DNA of 64,000 bases, from NCBI GenBank assembly GCA_050953445.1, contig JBMNMS010000002.1:248001-312000 (forward strand), given 5' to 3'. Made by a program: the position numbers and the translations under genes. This document shows, piece after piece, positions 1 to 9,026 of this stretch (positions are counted from its first letter, which is position 1; the number at the start of each line of letters is the position of its first letter). The stretch is from JBMNMS01 sp050953445. GTDB taxonomy: Bacteria; Bacillota; Clostridia; Peptostreptococcales; Anaerovoracaceae. The notes under the pieces were generated by a model. The model was not told the origin of the DNA and made no database searches. It saw nothing but the letters and a program-made list of their open reading frames with translations.

Positions 1-5
1 ATTAT

Positions 6-257
6 TTGGAGGTAGAAAAAGAAGAGATGCCCATGTTTTGGGACCGGTTGAAAGCTACGGCGGAAGAATCTAAAGACTTTATACTTGAATGTTTAAATAG
101 GGGGTATACACAGGATGAGGTTGTTGAAATATGCACGGATCGCTATTGGAGGGGATTCATAAGCGAAGAGCAGCCCAGGGAAGCGTATTGGATTAACCAA
201 AAAGCAAAGGTTAAGGTCATAGCCAGGGAATTTATGCATGAGATAAATATGGAATAA
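6..257 (+). CDS. Small protein of unknown function, start uncertain
   Basis: I do not recognise this protein of up to 83 residues. The frame is open to the left window edge, so it may begin outside. Within the window a Shine-Dalgarno-like GGAGGT at 9-14 would serve an ATG at 27 or 33, giving about 75 residues. The product is soluble and highly charged, with aromatic patches (RYWRGF near residue 47, AYWINQ near 60) and no membrane segment or metal motif. It converges on rpmB and the two share the hairpin at 255-283. It is probably real because the reading frame is clean and has codon use like its neighbours, but no function is offered. Confidence 0.5.
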   Translation: MEVEKEEMPMFWDRLKATAEESKDFILECLNRGYTQDEVVEICTDRYWRGFISEEQPREAYWINQKAKVKVIAREFMHEINME

Positions 258-283
258 AAAAAGGATGTTTGCTTGAAACACCC
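255..283 (-). terminator. Rho-independent terminator of rpmB
   Basis: On the minus strand an 8-bp stem GGGTGTTT/AAACATCC (one G-T pair) with a 5-base loop is followed by a run of seven T. It lies just after the rpmB stop codon. Confidence 0.7.
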
Positions 284-293
284 TTCCTATTAA

Positions 294-485
294 TTAGATG
301 GCTCTTACTACTTTACCCGACCTTATACATCTTGTGCAAACATTTTTTCTGATAGAAGTGCCGTTTTCTTTAACCCTGACGGTCTGAATGTTGGCATTCC
401 ACTTTCTTCTTGTGTGTCTGTTGGAATGGCTTACATTGTTTCCGGAAGCCTGACCCTTACCACATATTTCACATTTTCTTGACAT
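294..485 (-). CDS. rpmB: 50S ribosomal protein L28
   Basis: Ribosomal protein L28 (63 residues, usual length) of the large subunit. It begins MSRKCEICGKG and has the zinc-ribbon pairs CEIC (residues 5-8) and CTRC (about 50-53), so it is the cysteine-containing, zinc-binding (C+) form. The start ATG follows a GGAGGTGGAA ribosome binding site read on the minus strand. It is transcribed alone and divergently from the asp23-like gene, from its own strong promoter at 572-600, and ends at the terminator at 255-283. This divergent rpmB/asp23-like arrangement next to recG is standard in Firmicutes. Confidence 0.97.
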   Translation of the reverse strand: MSRKCEICGKGQASGNNVSHSNRHTRRKWNANIQTVRVKENGTSIRKNVCTRCIRSGKVVRAI

Positions 486-571
486 GATTCCACCTCCCTT
501 GACCGTGTATTGAGAAATCGTATTTGAACGATTTATGTATTCGAATTTTCAAATCCATACGAACAAATGAT

Positions 572-600
572 ATTATAGCATAAGCTGCCATGGGTGTAAA
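572..600 (-). promoter_or_regulatory. Sigma-A-type promoter of rpmB
   Basis: Read on the minus strand: -35 TTTACA (595-600), 17-base spacer, -10 TATAAT (572-577). The transcript start would be near 565, leaving an untranslated leader of about 80 bases before rpmB. Confidence 0.8.
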
Positions 601-707
601 ACACTTTTTACATATTTATGATTATTTTTAAGGAAATTTTTTTAAAAATATGCTATCCTTTCAATTAAGAAGCTTAACAAATATTATAGATGATCACTGG
701 TGGAAAG

Positions 708-1106
708 ATGACTGTATTTAAAATTGAAACTAATTTCGGAAATGTCCATATAAGCAAACATGTGGTGGGGCGAATTGTGGCTGAGGCCATAGAATCCTTT
801 GATGGTAGGGTTATGCTGTCGAATAGCAGGGGGAAAATATTGTCCCAGAGTAAAAAAACCGGTTCTATGGATAAAACCGAATATCTGGAATATTCCTTTG
901 AAGACGAAAGGCTTGTTATCAAAGTCAATGTAGTTATAAGGTTTGGAAACAGCATAAGTAAAATTGCCAACCAGCTTTCGGAAAGGATTCAGGCTGAACT
1001 ATACAGGCACCTGGAACTGGAAGCCAGCTATATCGGCATCTCCATAACCGGAGTATTATCAAAGCAATTGGCAAGAAGGAATATCCTTATTAATTTCTAT
1101 AAATGA
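708..1106 (+). CDS. Asp23/Gls24-family protein (DAK-phosphatase-operon type, YloU-like)
   Basis: Asp23/Gls24-family protein of about 132 residues. The family has small cytoplasmic proteins, several linked to envelope homeostasis; the biochemical role is not established. The sequence shows the family core: GNVHISKHVVG near the start, a beta-rich middle, and a closing VIRFGNSISKIANQL helix followed by ITGV. In many Firmicutes a YloU-like Asp23 protein sits between rpmB and the DAK-kinase gene yloV or recG; here yloV is missing and recG follows after 12 bases. I chose ATG 708 over ATG 690 because GGTGGAAAG lies directly before it. A second Asp23 gene lies at 61925-62278. Confidence 0.8.
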   Translation: MTVFKIETNFGNVHISKHVVGRIVAEAIESFDGRVMLSNSRGKILSQSKKTGSMDKTEYLEYSFEDERLVIKVNVVIRFGNSISKIANQLSERIQAELYRHLELEASYIGISITGVLSKQLARRNILINFYK

Positions 1107-1118
1107 GGGGATAATAAG

Positions 1119-3164
1119 ATGATCAAAGCTTTATCTGATGAGATGAATAAGATAAAAGGGGTTGGCCCGAAAAAATATGCCGGATTGAAAAGGATGGGAA
1201 TAAACACAATTGAGGATTTCCTAAACAATTTTCCCCGCGGCTACGAGGACAGGCGCAATCGCAGGAAGATTTCAAGCATTAGGGAAGGCGAGACTGTTTT
1301 AATACGCGGTAAAGTACTATCTTTAACCAGGGCAGGTTTTTTCGGAAAGAAAAGATTGCTAATATTAAAGGTGGGGGACGAAAGCGGAATCATTGATATT
1401 GTATTTTTCCATGGTATATATTTGGAGAAAATGCTGATTAAAGGGAAGGAATACCAATTTTACGGGAGGGTAGACGAACGGAACAATGTTCTTCAAATGA
1501 TACATCCGGATTTTGATGAAATGGAAGAGGGTAAATCGCCGGGTATTCTGCCTGTATATTCTTTGACAGCTGGCATTTCTCAAAAAGAAATGAGAAGATG
1601 GGCAGCGGAAGCGATAAAGGGCGCCTGTCTTTTGCAAGAGTACCTTCCGCAAGAAATCATATCTCGCAACAATCTTTGCCACCTGTCCTATGCCTTTAAA
1701 AATATCCATTTTCCGCAGGATGGTCAGAAGTTGAGAGAGGCCAAGTATCGATTGGTATTCGATGAACTTTTTTTGCTTCAAACGGCTCTTTTTTTATTAA
1801 AGAACAATGAGGCAAGGGGTAAAGAGGGAATAAAATTTTCATCTGAGATATCTTTATTTGAATACGAAAAGAAGTTGCCCTTTTCGTTAACCAATGCCCA
1901 GAAAAGGGTTTTGAAACAGATATGCCTTGATATGGAAAGCGGCAAGGTCATGAATAGGCTGGTTCAGGGCGATGTTGGTTCGGGGAAAACGGCAGTTGCA
2001 GCCGGAGCTATATATAAGGCGGTTATGAGCGGTTATCAGGCTGTACTGATGGCTCCTACTGAAATATTGGCACATCAGCATTATCAGGAATTGTCGGAGC
2101 TCTTCGATGCCTTTGATATAAATGTAGGATTTCTTTCAGGTAGTGGAACTCAATCCCAGCGCAAAGAGACTTTAGAAAGGTTAAAAATGGGGGAAATCCA
2201 GATCCTGATAGGCACTCATGCACTTATACAGCCTAATGTGAAATTTTTCAAATTAGGACTGGTAGTTACTGATGAACAGCATCGGTTTGGCGTTAATCAA
2301 AGGAGATTGCTTTCGGAAAAAGGTATGAATCCTCATGTTTTAGTTATGACGGCAACACCTATTCCAAGAACGCTGGCCTTCATCATCTATGGAGACCTTG
2401 ATATCTCTATAATTGATGAAATGCCACCAGGGCGTATCCCGGTTATTACAAAAACGGTGGATAAAGCGGGCCGGGAACAGGCATATAACCTTATAAATAA
2501 GGAAATGAAAGAGGGAAAGCAGGTCTATGTAGTGGCTCCGTTAATAGAAGAGTCCCTTGAAATCAAATCAAAATCGGCAAAAGGTCTTTACGAAGAAATG
2601 CAGATAAGATTTCCCGATGTTTCTGTTGCCATATTGCACGGAGCAATGGAACGGCAGGAAAAGGATGCAATTATGGAAAACTTCTATAATGGGCACATAT
2701 CCCTTCTAATTTCCACAGTAATCATAGAGGTTGGTGTAAATGTTCCAAATGCCACGGTAATGCTGATTGAAAACGCTGAACGTTTTGGGCTCGCTCAGCT
2801 TCACCAGCTGAGAGGGCGTGTTGGCAGGGGAAGGGAACAATCCTACTGTATACTGGTGACTGACTCAGAATCGGAAATAGCTAAGCTGAGAGCGGAAACT
2901 ATGAAAAGTACATCAGATGGTTTCCTGATAGCAGAAAAGGATTTGGAATTACGTGGACCCGGAGAATTTTTTGGACTGAGGCAGCATGGTCTGCCAGATT
3001 TAAAAGTGGCGGATTTGGGGAAACATATGAATATATTGGGAATGGTAAAGGAAGAAGCCGAGAGATTGTTGGAAAGTGATCCCCAATTAATGAGCGGAGA
3101 TAATAAAAAGCTTAAATTAAAAATTGAAAAAACCTTTAAAAGCTTTGAAAATGCAGGGGTTTAA
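1119..3164 (+). CDS. recG: ATP-dependent DNA helicase RecG
   Basis: RecG (681 residues, full length) remodels stalled replication forks and branch-migrates Holliday junctions. The N-terminal wedge/OB region starts with IKGVGPKKYAGL and is followed by the helicase core. Walker A GDVGSGKT lies near residues 284-291, the DEQH box (VTDEQHRFG) near 383, the TATPIPRTLAF motif near 413, and the second RecA-like domain ends with QLRGRVGRGREQSYC. The C-terminal RecG wedge motif DLELRGPGEFFGLRQ is present. It follows the Asp23 gene by 12 bases, so the two are probably cotranscribed. Confidence 0.98.
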   Translation: MIKALSDEMNKIKGVGPKKYAGLKRMGINTIEDFLNNFPRGYEDRRNRRKISSIREGETVLIRGKVLSLTRAGFFGKKRLLILKVGDESGIIDIVFFHGIYLEKMLIKGKEYQFYGRVDERNNVLQMIHPDFDEMEEGKSPGILPVYSLTAGISQKEMRRWAAEAIKGACLLQEYLPQEIISRNNLCHLSYAFKNIHFPQDGQKLREAKYRLVFDELFLLQTALFLLKNNEARGKEGIKFSSEISLFEYEKKLPFSLTNAQKRVLKQICLDMESGKVMNRLVQGDVGSGKTAVAAGAIYKAVMSGYQAVLMAPTEILAHQHYQELSELFDAFDINVGFLSGSGTQSQRKETLERLKMGEIQILIGTHALIQPNVKFFKLGLVVTDEQHRFGVNQRRLLSEKGMNPHVLVMTATPIPRTLAFIIYGDLDISIIDEMPPGRIPVITKTVDKAGREQAYNLINKEMKEGKQVYVVAPLIEESLEIKSKSAKGLYEEMQIRFPDVSVAILHGAMERQEKDAIMENFYNGHISLLISTVIIEVGVNVPNATVMLIENAERFGLAQLHQLRGRVGRGREQSYCILVTDSESEIAKLRAETMKSTSDGFLIAEKDLELRGPGEFFGLRQHGLPDLKVADLGKHMNILGMVKEEAERLLESDPQLMSGDNKKLKLKIEKTFKSFENAGV

Positions 3165-3259
3165 TACCTTTGGAAAACCATAACAACCATAGAAATTATT
3201 ACATCACATACTTTCATCGGTCCTGGACAAATTAAAGGTGGAAACAGGAGGTGAAAAAC

Positions 3260-3466
3260 ATGCCATCAAATAACAGTATAGTTGTTGAAGGAGCAAGAAA
3301 TGCGCTCAATAACATGAAAACTGAAATTGCAAATGAACTTGGTCTAACTGATTATCAGAACATGGACAAAGGTAATTTAACTGCAAGGCAAAATGGTTAT
3401 GTTGGCGGTTATATGACTAAAAGATTAGTCGAAATGGCCCAACAGCAGTTGTCTGGTAAGTCCTAA
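3260..3466 (+). CDS. Alpha/beta-type small acid-soluble spore protein
   Basis: A 68-residue alpha/beta-type SASP, which binds and protects DNA in the dormant spore and is degraded in germination. The two family motifs are present: the GPR protease site region KTEIANELG and the DNA-binding stretch GNLTARQNGYVGGYMTKRLV. The start at 3260 (MPSNNS) is set by a perfect AGGAGGTG six bases upstream. It is monocistronic, with a terminator right after it. Expression by forespore sigma G is expected from family knowledge. A CATACTTT at 3207-3214 could be a sigma-G -10 element but I found no well-spaced -35 element. Confidence 0.95.
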   Translation: MPSNNSIVVEGARNALNNMKTEIANELGLTDYQNMDKGNLTARQNGYVGGYMTKRLVEMAQQQLSGKS

Positions 3467-3497
3467 AACAAAGGAAACGAGAAACTAATGGGAAGCG

Positions 3498-3528
3498 GAC
3501 CTGCGAACCTGTATCGCAGGTCTGTTTT
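3498..3528 (+). terminator. Terminator after the spore protein gene
   Basis: Perfect 9-bp stem GACCTGCGA/TCGCAGGTC with a 7-base loop, followed by TGTTTTT and shortly after by a further run of six T. Confidence 0.85.
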
Positions 3529-3609
3529 TCGGGTTTTTTGTTGATATTTTCTGTTGGTTTATGCTAAGATATTCATAGGCTGATAATAATTAGACGGGAG
3601 GCTTTATCG

Positions 3610-4149
3610 TTGAGGATAGTGGCAGGAGAATTAAAGGGCAGAAAACTGGTTTCGCCAGCAGGAAATCAGATCAGGCCTACATCCGATAAGGTTAAGGAAG
3701 CCGTATTCAGCATGCTGATGCAGTATACGCCCGATGCGGTAGTTTTAGATCTTTTTTCCGGTACCGGTAGCCTTGGTCTGGAGGCATTGAGTCGAGGTGC
3801 TAAAAGAGTTTATTTTGCAGATTCATCTAAGGAAAGTGTGAATCTGACAAAACGCAATATTGAAATATGTAAATCCGTGGAAAACACGGTGTGTATGCAT
3901 GGGGATTGGAGCATTGTCCTGCGTAGGTTGCGGGAAAAATTTGATATAATTTTTTTGGATCCACCATATCAGGAAGAATTGATAGATCGTTGTATTGGGG
4001 ATATCAGAACATTGGATTTATTAAAACCCAAAGGTATAATAGTTGTAGAGCATGGTGAAAAACAGATTATGCCGGAAGGATTACACGGGTTTGACAGGAT
4101 AAAAGAAAAAAAATACGGGGACACCTATATAACCATATATACGCACTGA
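3610..4149 (+). CDS. rsmD: 16S rRNA (guanine966-N2)-methyltransferase RsmD
   Basis: RsmD (179 residues) methylates G966 of 16S rRNA using S-adenosylmethionine. The N-terminus MRIVAGELKGRKL is typical. The SAM-binding motif DLFSGTGSLGLEAL is near residues 47-60 and the catalytic DPPY motif near 117-120. The start is TTG at 3610, with GGGAGG about eight bases before it. It heads a tight run rsmD-coaD-coiled-coil gene, an order common in Firmicutes. Confidence 0.95.
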   Translation: MRIVAGELKGRKLVSPAGNQIRPTSDKVKEAVFSMLMQYTPDAVVLDLFSGTGSLGLEALSRGAKRVYFADSSKESVNLTKRNIEICKSVENTVCMHGDWSIVLRRLREKFDIIFLDPPYQEELIDRCIGDIRTLDLLKPKGIIVVEHGEKQIMPEGLHGFDRIKEKKYGDTYITIYTH

Positions 4150-4172
4150 AAAACGAAAAGGAAGGTAATTTA

Positions 4173-4655
4173 ATGAAAAGAGCGCTATACGCCGGAACTT
4201 TTGACCCTATCACCAATGGTCACCTGGATATAATAAATAGAGCTGCAAATTTCAGCGATACTTTAGTTGTAGGCGTAATGCGCAATCAATCGAAAAAGCC
4301 TTTCTTTACGCCGGAGGAAAGAAGTGCTATGATTGAAGAGTGCACCGGCCATTTAAGCAATGTTAAAGTGGATTATTTCGATGGTCTTTTAGCCCAATAT
4401 GTGAATATGAACAAAATCGATGCGGTTATTAGGGGATTACGAGCCACCACCGATTTTGAAATGGAAATGCAGATGGCACAAATGAATGCAAGGCTCTACA
4501 ATAAAAATGTTGAGACCATATTCCTTATGACTATGCCCGCATATTCCTTCGTCAGTTCCAGCATGATAAAAGAAGTATTTTATTTGGGCGGTGATATTGA
4601 AGGGTTGGTACCGGATCTGGTTTTGAGGGAGCTAAGAAGAAAATACCAAAGATAA
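4173..4655 (+). CDS. coaD: Pantetheine-phosphate adenylyltransferase
   Basis: CoaD (160 residues, full length) transfers AMP from ATP to 4'-phosphopantetheine, the fourth step of coenzyme A synthesis. It shows the nucleotidyltransferase motif YAGTFDPITNGHLDI (T/HxGH type) at the N-terminus, the RGLRATTDFEMEMQMA pantetheine-binding stretch and the closing SSSMIKEV motif. It lies 23 bases after rsmD with an AAGGAAGG-type ribosome binding site and is probably in the same transcript. Confidence 0.97.
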   Translation: MKRALYAGTFDPITNGHLDIINRAANFSDTLVVGVMRNQSKKPFFTPEERSAMIEECTGHLSNVKVDYFDGLLAQYVNMNKIDAVIRGLRATTDFEMEMQMAQMNARLYNKNVETIFLMTMPAYSFVSSSMIKEVFYLGGDIEGLVPDLVLRELRRKYQR

Positions 4656-4671
4656 TTGGGAGGACAATTGT

Positions 4672-5199
4672 ATGAAGGTGCTAGAACTTTTGGATGAGTT
4701 GGAGGAAATAGTTGATACCAGTTCCGGATTTCCTTTGACCGGCAAAATACTCGTGGAAGCTGAGGAGATATTAGAAATAGTGAGGGAGATCCGAGTGGAA
4801 TTACCCGACGAGATTCAGCAGGCACAGTGGATAAAGGATGAACGTCAAAGAATCCTTGATGAGGCAAAAAAAGAATACGAGATGGTTATCAGTGATGCAA
4901 GGTCACAGGCGGAAGCTTTGGTGGATAATGATGATATAACCATGAAGGCAAGGGCTAAGGCCGATGAAATCATGGCTGTTGCCCAGAACAATGTGAGGAC
5001 ATTAAAGCTTCACACATTTGATTACATAGACAGTATTCTTTATAATTTTCAAGATAAAATGGACCATCTTAATTCCGTCTATTTTCAGGACATGTTTAAT
5101 AACCTGCAAAACACATTTGAGGGGATACATGAAACCTTGACCGAGAACAGAGAAGAGATAAAGGAAATGATCTATCGGGCTCAGACGGAGGATTCTTAG
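4672..5199 (+). CDS. Predicted coiled-coil protein, V-type ATPase subunit H-like
   Basis: A 175-residue, strongly acidic protein. The middle (about 55-115) is a long charged helix with repeated Ala/Glu/Lys patterns (QRILDEAKKEYE, DARSQAEALV), which resembles the peripheral-stalk helix of ATP synthases; clostridial relatives are often annotated as ATPase-like. There is no membrane segment, so it is not an F0 b subunit. The N-terminal 45 residues (LELLDELEEIV) recall septum-associated coiled-coil proteins. It starts 16 bases after coaD with GGGAGG before the ATG, so it is likely in the rsmD-coaD operon. Function unknown. Confidence 0.75.
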   Translation: MKVLELLDELEEIVDTSSGFPLTGKILVEAEEILEIVREIRVELPDEIQQAQWIKDERQRILDEAKKEYEMVISDARSQAEALVDNDDITMKARAKADEIMAVAQNNVRTLKLHTFDYIDSILYNFQDKMDHLNSVYFQDMFNNLQNTFEGIHETLTENREEIKEMIYRAQTEDS

Positions 5200-5250
5200 T
5201 AATATTTGATTTGAAAGAATAAACCTATTGCAGATCTCATAAAATGCAAT

Positions 5251-6423
5251 ATGGGAAACAATTTTAAAAAGGAATATTTACATATGGTTGCAGCTGGTAT
5301 GGCTGCAATCATATGTGTGTTGATGATACTGTTTCCGGCGGAAGCTTTGGATTCTGCCCGCAAGGGTGTAAATATTTGGTTGGATACGGTCCTTCCCGCT
5401 CTCCTTCCTTTTTTTATTTGCGCTAATTTCATGGCAGCCATGGGCGTTCCCCGGCTGATTGGCAGGGCTTTTGACGGTTTATTTCAAAAAATATTTAATG
5501 TATCAGGAATTTCTGCTTTTGTTTTTTTTATAAGCACTTCCTCCGGTTACCCTATGGGGGCTATGCTTATTGGGAAGCTGGCCAGAAAGGGTGAAATAAA
5601 AAGAGAGGAAGCAAAAGTCATGCTAGCATTTTGCACAACCTCAGGTCCTTTATTTATGCTTGGAGCAGTAGGGGTGGGAATGCTTGGCTCACCTAAGGCA
5701 GGATATATTATAGCTTTTTCCCATTATCTTGGGGCCATGCTAAACGGATTGTTATGGAGTAAGTTAAAACCCATACGATCTTATAGCCACATAAGAAATC
5801 AAAATAAAGCTATTCCTAAAGTTGGGTCAAGGGAAAGATTATCGAAGGTATTTACCCGTTCCATACTTTCGTCGCTGGAAACGGTGGGAATTATCTGTTG
5901 TTACCTGATACTTTTTACCATGATCAGCGATTTTCTAATGTTATCGGGAATTTTTCAATGGTCTGAAAAGGACATTTGGGGTATAGGGGCAAGCGGTATT
6001 TTAGAAATGACCGTAGGATGTCATGGGGTATCCTTATCAAAGATGGTTAGTGTACCATTAAAAATAGCCCTTAGCACCTTTTTTATATCCTTTGGGGGCC
6101 TTTCAATCATGGCGCAGTCTATGAGTCTTCTGTCCGGAACCGGAATAGGGCCTTTTTATTATCTTAGGGTAAAAATAACCCATGGCTTGATAGGTGCAGC
6201 AATCTCGTTGGCCCTTGGAACACTTTTGATGCCATATGCTGGTGCGGAAGCAGTCTCAACGTTTTCTGACGGCAAACTTCTGACGGGCACATTTTCAGGT
6301 TATTTATCCCTGTGGATATTTTCTTTAAAAGGCATAGTTTTATTAATATTGGCTTTTGCATTTACGGTAATTGCCGGGGAGATTTGCAGGTGTTATAATT
6401 CCGGAAAAGGAAAAAAGGATTAA
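5251..6423 (+). CDS. ylbJ: Sporulation integral membrane protein YlbJ
   Basis: YlbJ family (390 residues), a multi-pass membrane protein with two nucleoside-recognition (Gate) domains. In Bacillus it belongs to the mother-cell sigma-E regulon and is needed for spore cortex formation. About eight to ten hydrophobic segments are visible, with the conserved stretches FFISTSSGYPMGAMLIGKL and CTTSGPLFMLGAVGVGML. No clear ribosome binding site precedes ATG 5251; ATG 5284 (MVAAGMAAII) has a distant AAAAAGGA and is a possible alternative. It is placed between the coiled-coil gene and tmcAL, as ylbJ and ylbM lie close together in Bacillus. Confidence 0.93.
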   Translation: MGNNFKKEYLHMVAAGMAAIICVLMILFPAEALDSARKGVNIWLDTVLPALLPFFICANFMAAMGVPRLIGRAFDGLFQKIFNVSGISAFVFFISTSSGYPMGAMLIGKLARKGEIKREEAKVMLAFCTTSGPLFMLGAVGVGMLGSPKAGYIIAFSHYLGAMLNGLLWSKLKPIRSYSHIRNQNKAIPKVGSRERLSKVFTRSILSSLETVGIICCYLILFTMISDFLMLSGIFQWSEKDIWGIGASGILEMTVGCHGVSLSKMVSVPLKIALSTFFISFGGLSIMAQSMSLLSGTGIGPFYYLRVKITHGLIGAAISLALGTLLMPYAGAEAVSTFSDGKLLTGTFSGYLSLWIFSLKGIVLLILAFAFTVIAGEICRCYNSGKGKKD

Positions 6424-6427
6424 TCAT

Positions 6428-7654
6428 ATGAATGTAACTGGTATAATAGCAGAGTATAATCCCTTTCATAAAGGGCATTTATATCATTTGGAAGAATCCA
6501 AAGCTATGACGGAAAGCGATATCACAGTAGTGGTGATGAGTGGAAACTTTATGCAACGAGGCGAAATTGCAATGGCCGATAAATGGATCAGAGCAGAATC
6601 CGCAGTGAGATGCGGAGCGGATTTGGTCTTGGAGTTGCCCTTTGTCTTTGCGTGCAACAGTGCCGAATATTTTGCAAAAGGGGCGATGGATATATTGAGA
6701 GGACTCCAATGTATAACTCATATATCCTTTGGAAGTGAAAATGGAAATTTAGAGCCGCTTAAAAGGGCGGCTGAGCTGTTAACAAAAGAAAGCCCTGAAT
6801 TTAAGAAGGAGCTGGAATATAGCCTGGGGAAGGGGAATTCCTATCCCAGGGCCAGGTGGGAAGCCCTTGTGGCATGCTATGGACAGAAGACGGCTGCCGC
6901 GGTGCAGATGCCTAACGACATATTGGCGGTTGAATATATAAAGCAGGCTATTTCTGTGGGATGGGATGTGAAGTTCAATGCGGTAAAAAGACAGGGAGCA
7001 GGATTTCTTGATTCTAATCTTAAGGCAGAGCCTGTAAGCGCTACTGGCATTAGAAATAAGTTTATTGAGCAGGAAAGGGTTGGTGAAATCCTCGAGTACC
7101 TGCCTGAGGAATCGGCAAAAGTTTTCAAGAGGGAGGAGGGCAGGATTTACGGAGTGCCGGAAAGATTCTACTGGTTATTGGCTTACAAGGTGGCTACCAC
7201 CGAGATTGAGGGTCTTGCCAAAGTTTTTTCCATTGGAGAAGGGCTGGAAAATAAGTTAAAGAAAGCTTTTTCAACGGAAAGGGATATCGAATCGGTTTTT
7301 AGATTTATTAACACGAAAAGATATACCGAAACCCGCATTAGAAGGATATTGATCCATACCCTGTTTGGATTTAACAAATGTGATATGAATCTGATACTGA
7401 GCCAAAATATTTCTTACTGTCGGGTATTAGGTTTTTCGGAAAAAGGTGCCGCTTTGCTCCGTCGAATTAAAAGGGAAAGGATATCCTCTCTTCCTATCAT
7501 CACCAACATCAATAAGGAAGTTTCAAGGGATGATCCTATTGAAAAACTACTGAAGTGGGATATAATGTCAGGAGATATCTATAATATATTGCATGGCAGA
7601 GACCCCTATAGGGACTCGGAGTATTTGCGCAAGCCCTATGTGCACGACAAATGA
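6428..7654 (+). CDS. tmcAL: tRNA(Met) cytidine acetate ligase TmcAL
   Basis: TmcAL (formerly YlbM/DUF795, 408 residues) forms N4-acetylcytidine at the wobble position of elongator tRNA-Met from acetate and ATP. The nucleotidyltransferase signature AEYNPFHKGHLYHL is at the N-terminus, and a second family stretch VVMSGNFMQRGEIAMADKW follows. ATG 6428 was chosen because AAAAGGA precedes it and the family begins MNVTGIIAEYNP. It starts four bases after ylbJ. The acetate-using enzyme lies directly upstream of acetate kinase. Confidence 0.95.
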   Translation: MNVTGIIAEYNPFHKGHLYHLEESKAMTESDITVVVMSGNFMQRGEIAMADKWIRAESAVRCGADLVLELPFVFACNSAEYFAKGAMDILRGLQCITHISFGSENGNLEPLKRAAELLTKESPEFKKELEYSLGKGNSYPRARWEALVACYGQKTAAAVQMPNDILAVEYIKQAISVGWDVKFNAVKRQGAGFLDSNLKAEPVSATGIRNKFIEQERVGEILEYLPEESAKVFKREEGRIYGVPERFYWLLAYKVATTEIEGLAKVFSIGEGLENKLKKAFSTERDIESVFRFINTKRYTETRIRRILIHTLFGFNKCDMNLILSQNISYCRVLGFSEKGAALLRRIKRERISSLPIITNINKEVSRDDPIEKLLKWDIMSGDIYNILHGRDPYRDSEYLRKPYVHDK

Positions 7655-7789
7655 TAAAAATATTTCTGGATTTTTCCCTAACTTGGCTATATAATGGGTA
7701 TTGGTTAAAAGTCACCGTTAATGGGAATGGATGCGCTTTAGCATCATTCAAAAAAATAATGATAAACACAGATGAAAAGGAGTAGGAAA

Positions 7790-8989
7790 ATGAAGGTATT
7801 GGTCATTAACTGCGGCAGCTCATCTCTCAAGTACCAGGTATTGGAGATGGATAGCGCAGAGCTTCTTGCCAAAGGTTTGGTTGAGAGAATCGGCATTGAG
7901 GGTTCTCTTATTAAGCATGAAAAAACAGGAGCGGATAAGTTCGAACTGGTAACGCCTATGGCGAACCACAAGGATGCAATTTCCCACGTGTTGGACGCAT
8001 TGTTGGACAAGAATCACGGAGTGGTCGGTTCCATGGATGAGATAGGTGCCGTAGGTCATAGGGTAGTTCATGCCGGCGAAAAATATTCTGGTTCTGTCCT
8101 GATCACTGATGACGTTAAAAGTGCATTGGAGGAGTGTATAGATTTGGCTCCTCTCCACAATCCTCCCAATATTTTAGGTATTACCGCTTGTGAGGAATTA
8201 ATGCCAGGCACACCAATGGTAGGTGTATTTGACACGGCTTTCCACCAAACCATGCCACACGATGCATACCTTTATGCAATTCCTCATGAATATTATGACA
8301 AATATAAGGTGAGAAGATATGGTTTCCATGGAACAAGTCACAAATATGTATCCGAAAGAGCGGCTGCTATGCTTGGCAAGGATATAAAAGATTTGAATAT
8401 AGTCACATGTCATTTGGGCAATGGCGCCAGCCTTACGGCTGTTAAGGGTGGGGTAAGCATAGATACCAGCATGGGAATGACTCCTTTGGAAGGTCTTGTA
8501 ATGGGCACCCGTTCCGGTGATATTGACCCGGCAATCATAACCTTTTTGGCGCAAAAGGAAGGAATCTCTGCTGAGGATGTAATCAATATACTCAACAAAA
8601 AATCAGGTATACTTGGGCTTTCCGGTGTAAGCAGCGATTTCAGGGATGTTGAAAAGGCTGCGGAAGAAGGTAATGAACATGCCCAGCAGGCTCTTGATGT
8701 GTTTGCCAACAGGGTAAAGGTTTATATAGGTGCATACATGGCGGAGATGAACGGGGCTGATGCCATAGTGTTCACGGCGGGCGTAGGTGAAAACGACATA
8801 GGTATGAGGGAAAAGATTTGTGCTGATATGGACCGCTTGGGTATAAAGATAGATCCTGCGAAGAATAATGTAAGGGGCGAAGAAACTGTTATAAGTGCCG
8901 ATGATTCACAGGTCAAAATCCTTTTGATTCCTACAAATGAAGAATTGATGATAGCCAGAGACACAGCAGAAATAGTATCAAAGCTATAA
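7790..8989 (+). CDS. ackA: Acetate kinase
   Basis: AckA (399 residues) interconverts acetyl phosphate + ADP with acetate + ATP and is the energy-yielding last step of acetate fermentation. It shows MKVLVINCGSSSLKYQ (phosphate 1), VGHRVVHAGEK, YGFHGTSHKYVS, CHLGNGASL and MGMTPLEGLVMGTRSGDIDP, all family signatures. Start ATG 7790 follows AAAAGGAG by eight bases. The usual partner pta is not adjacent; a TATAAT at 7690-7695 without a good -35 may mark its own promoter. Confidence 0.98.
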   Translation: MKVLVINCGSSSLKYQVLEMDSAELLAKGLVERIGIEGSLIKHEKTGADKFELVTPMANHKDAISHVLDALLDKNHGVVGSMDEIGAVGHRVVHAGEKYSGSVLITDDVKSALEECIDLAPLHNPPNILGITACEELMPGTPMVGVFDTAFHQTMPHDAYLYAIPHEYYDKYKVRRYGFHGTSHKYVSERAAAMLGKDIKDLNIVTCHLGNGASLTAVKGGVSIDTSMGMTPLEGLVMGTRSGDIDPAIITFLAQKEGISAEDVINILNKKSGILGLSGVSSDFRDVEKAAEEGNEHAQQALDVFANRVKVYIGAYMAEMNGADAIVFTAGVGENDIGMREKICADMDRLGIKIDPAKNNVRGEETVISADDSQVKILLIPTNEELMIARDTAEIVSKL

Positions 8990-8997
8990 AGTTTCTA

Positions 8998-9026
8998 TTG
9001 ACATAAAAAAAACAGGAATGTATAAT
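8998..9026 (+). promoter_or_regulatory. Consensus sigma-A promoter for rpmF
   Basis: TTGACA (8998-9003), 17-base spacer, TATAAT (9021-9026), a perfect consensus. The predicted leader contains a hairpin with stems at about 9037-9044 and 9054-9061 (GCATGTCG/CGATATGC). Confidence 0.88.

Noticed and set aside
1481..1491. GAACAATGTTC resembling an SOS box inside recG
   Set aside because: The spacer is three bases, not four, and it lies inside a coding sequence without a promoter.
3188..3214. Sigma-G promoter before the spore protein gene
   Set aside because: CATA (3188-3191) and CATACTTT (3207-3214) are only 15 bases apart instead of about 18, and the -35 match is poor; kept as a remark only.
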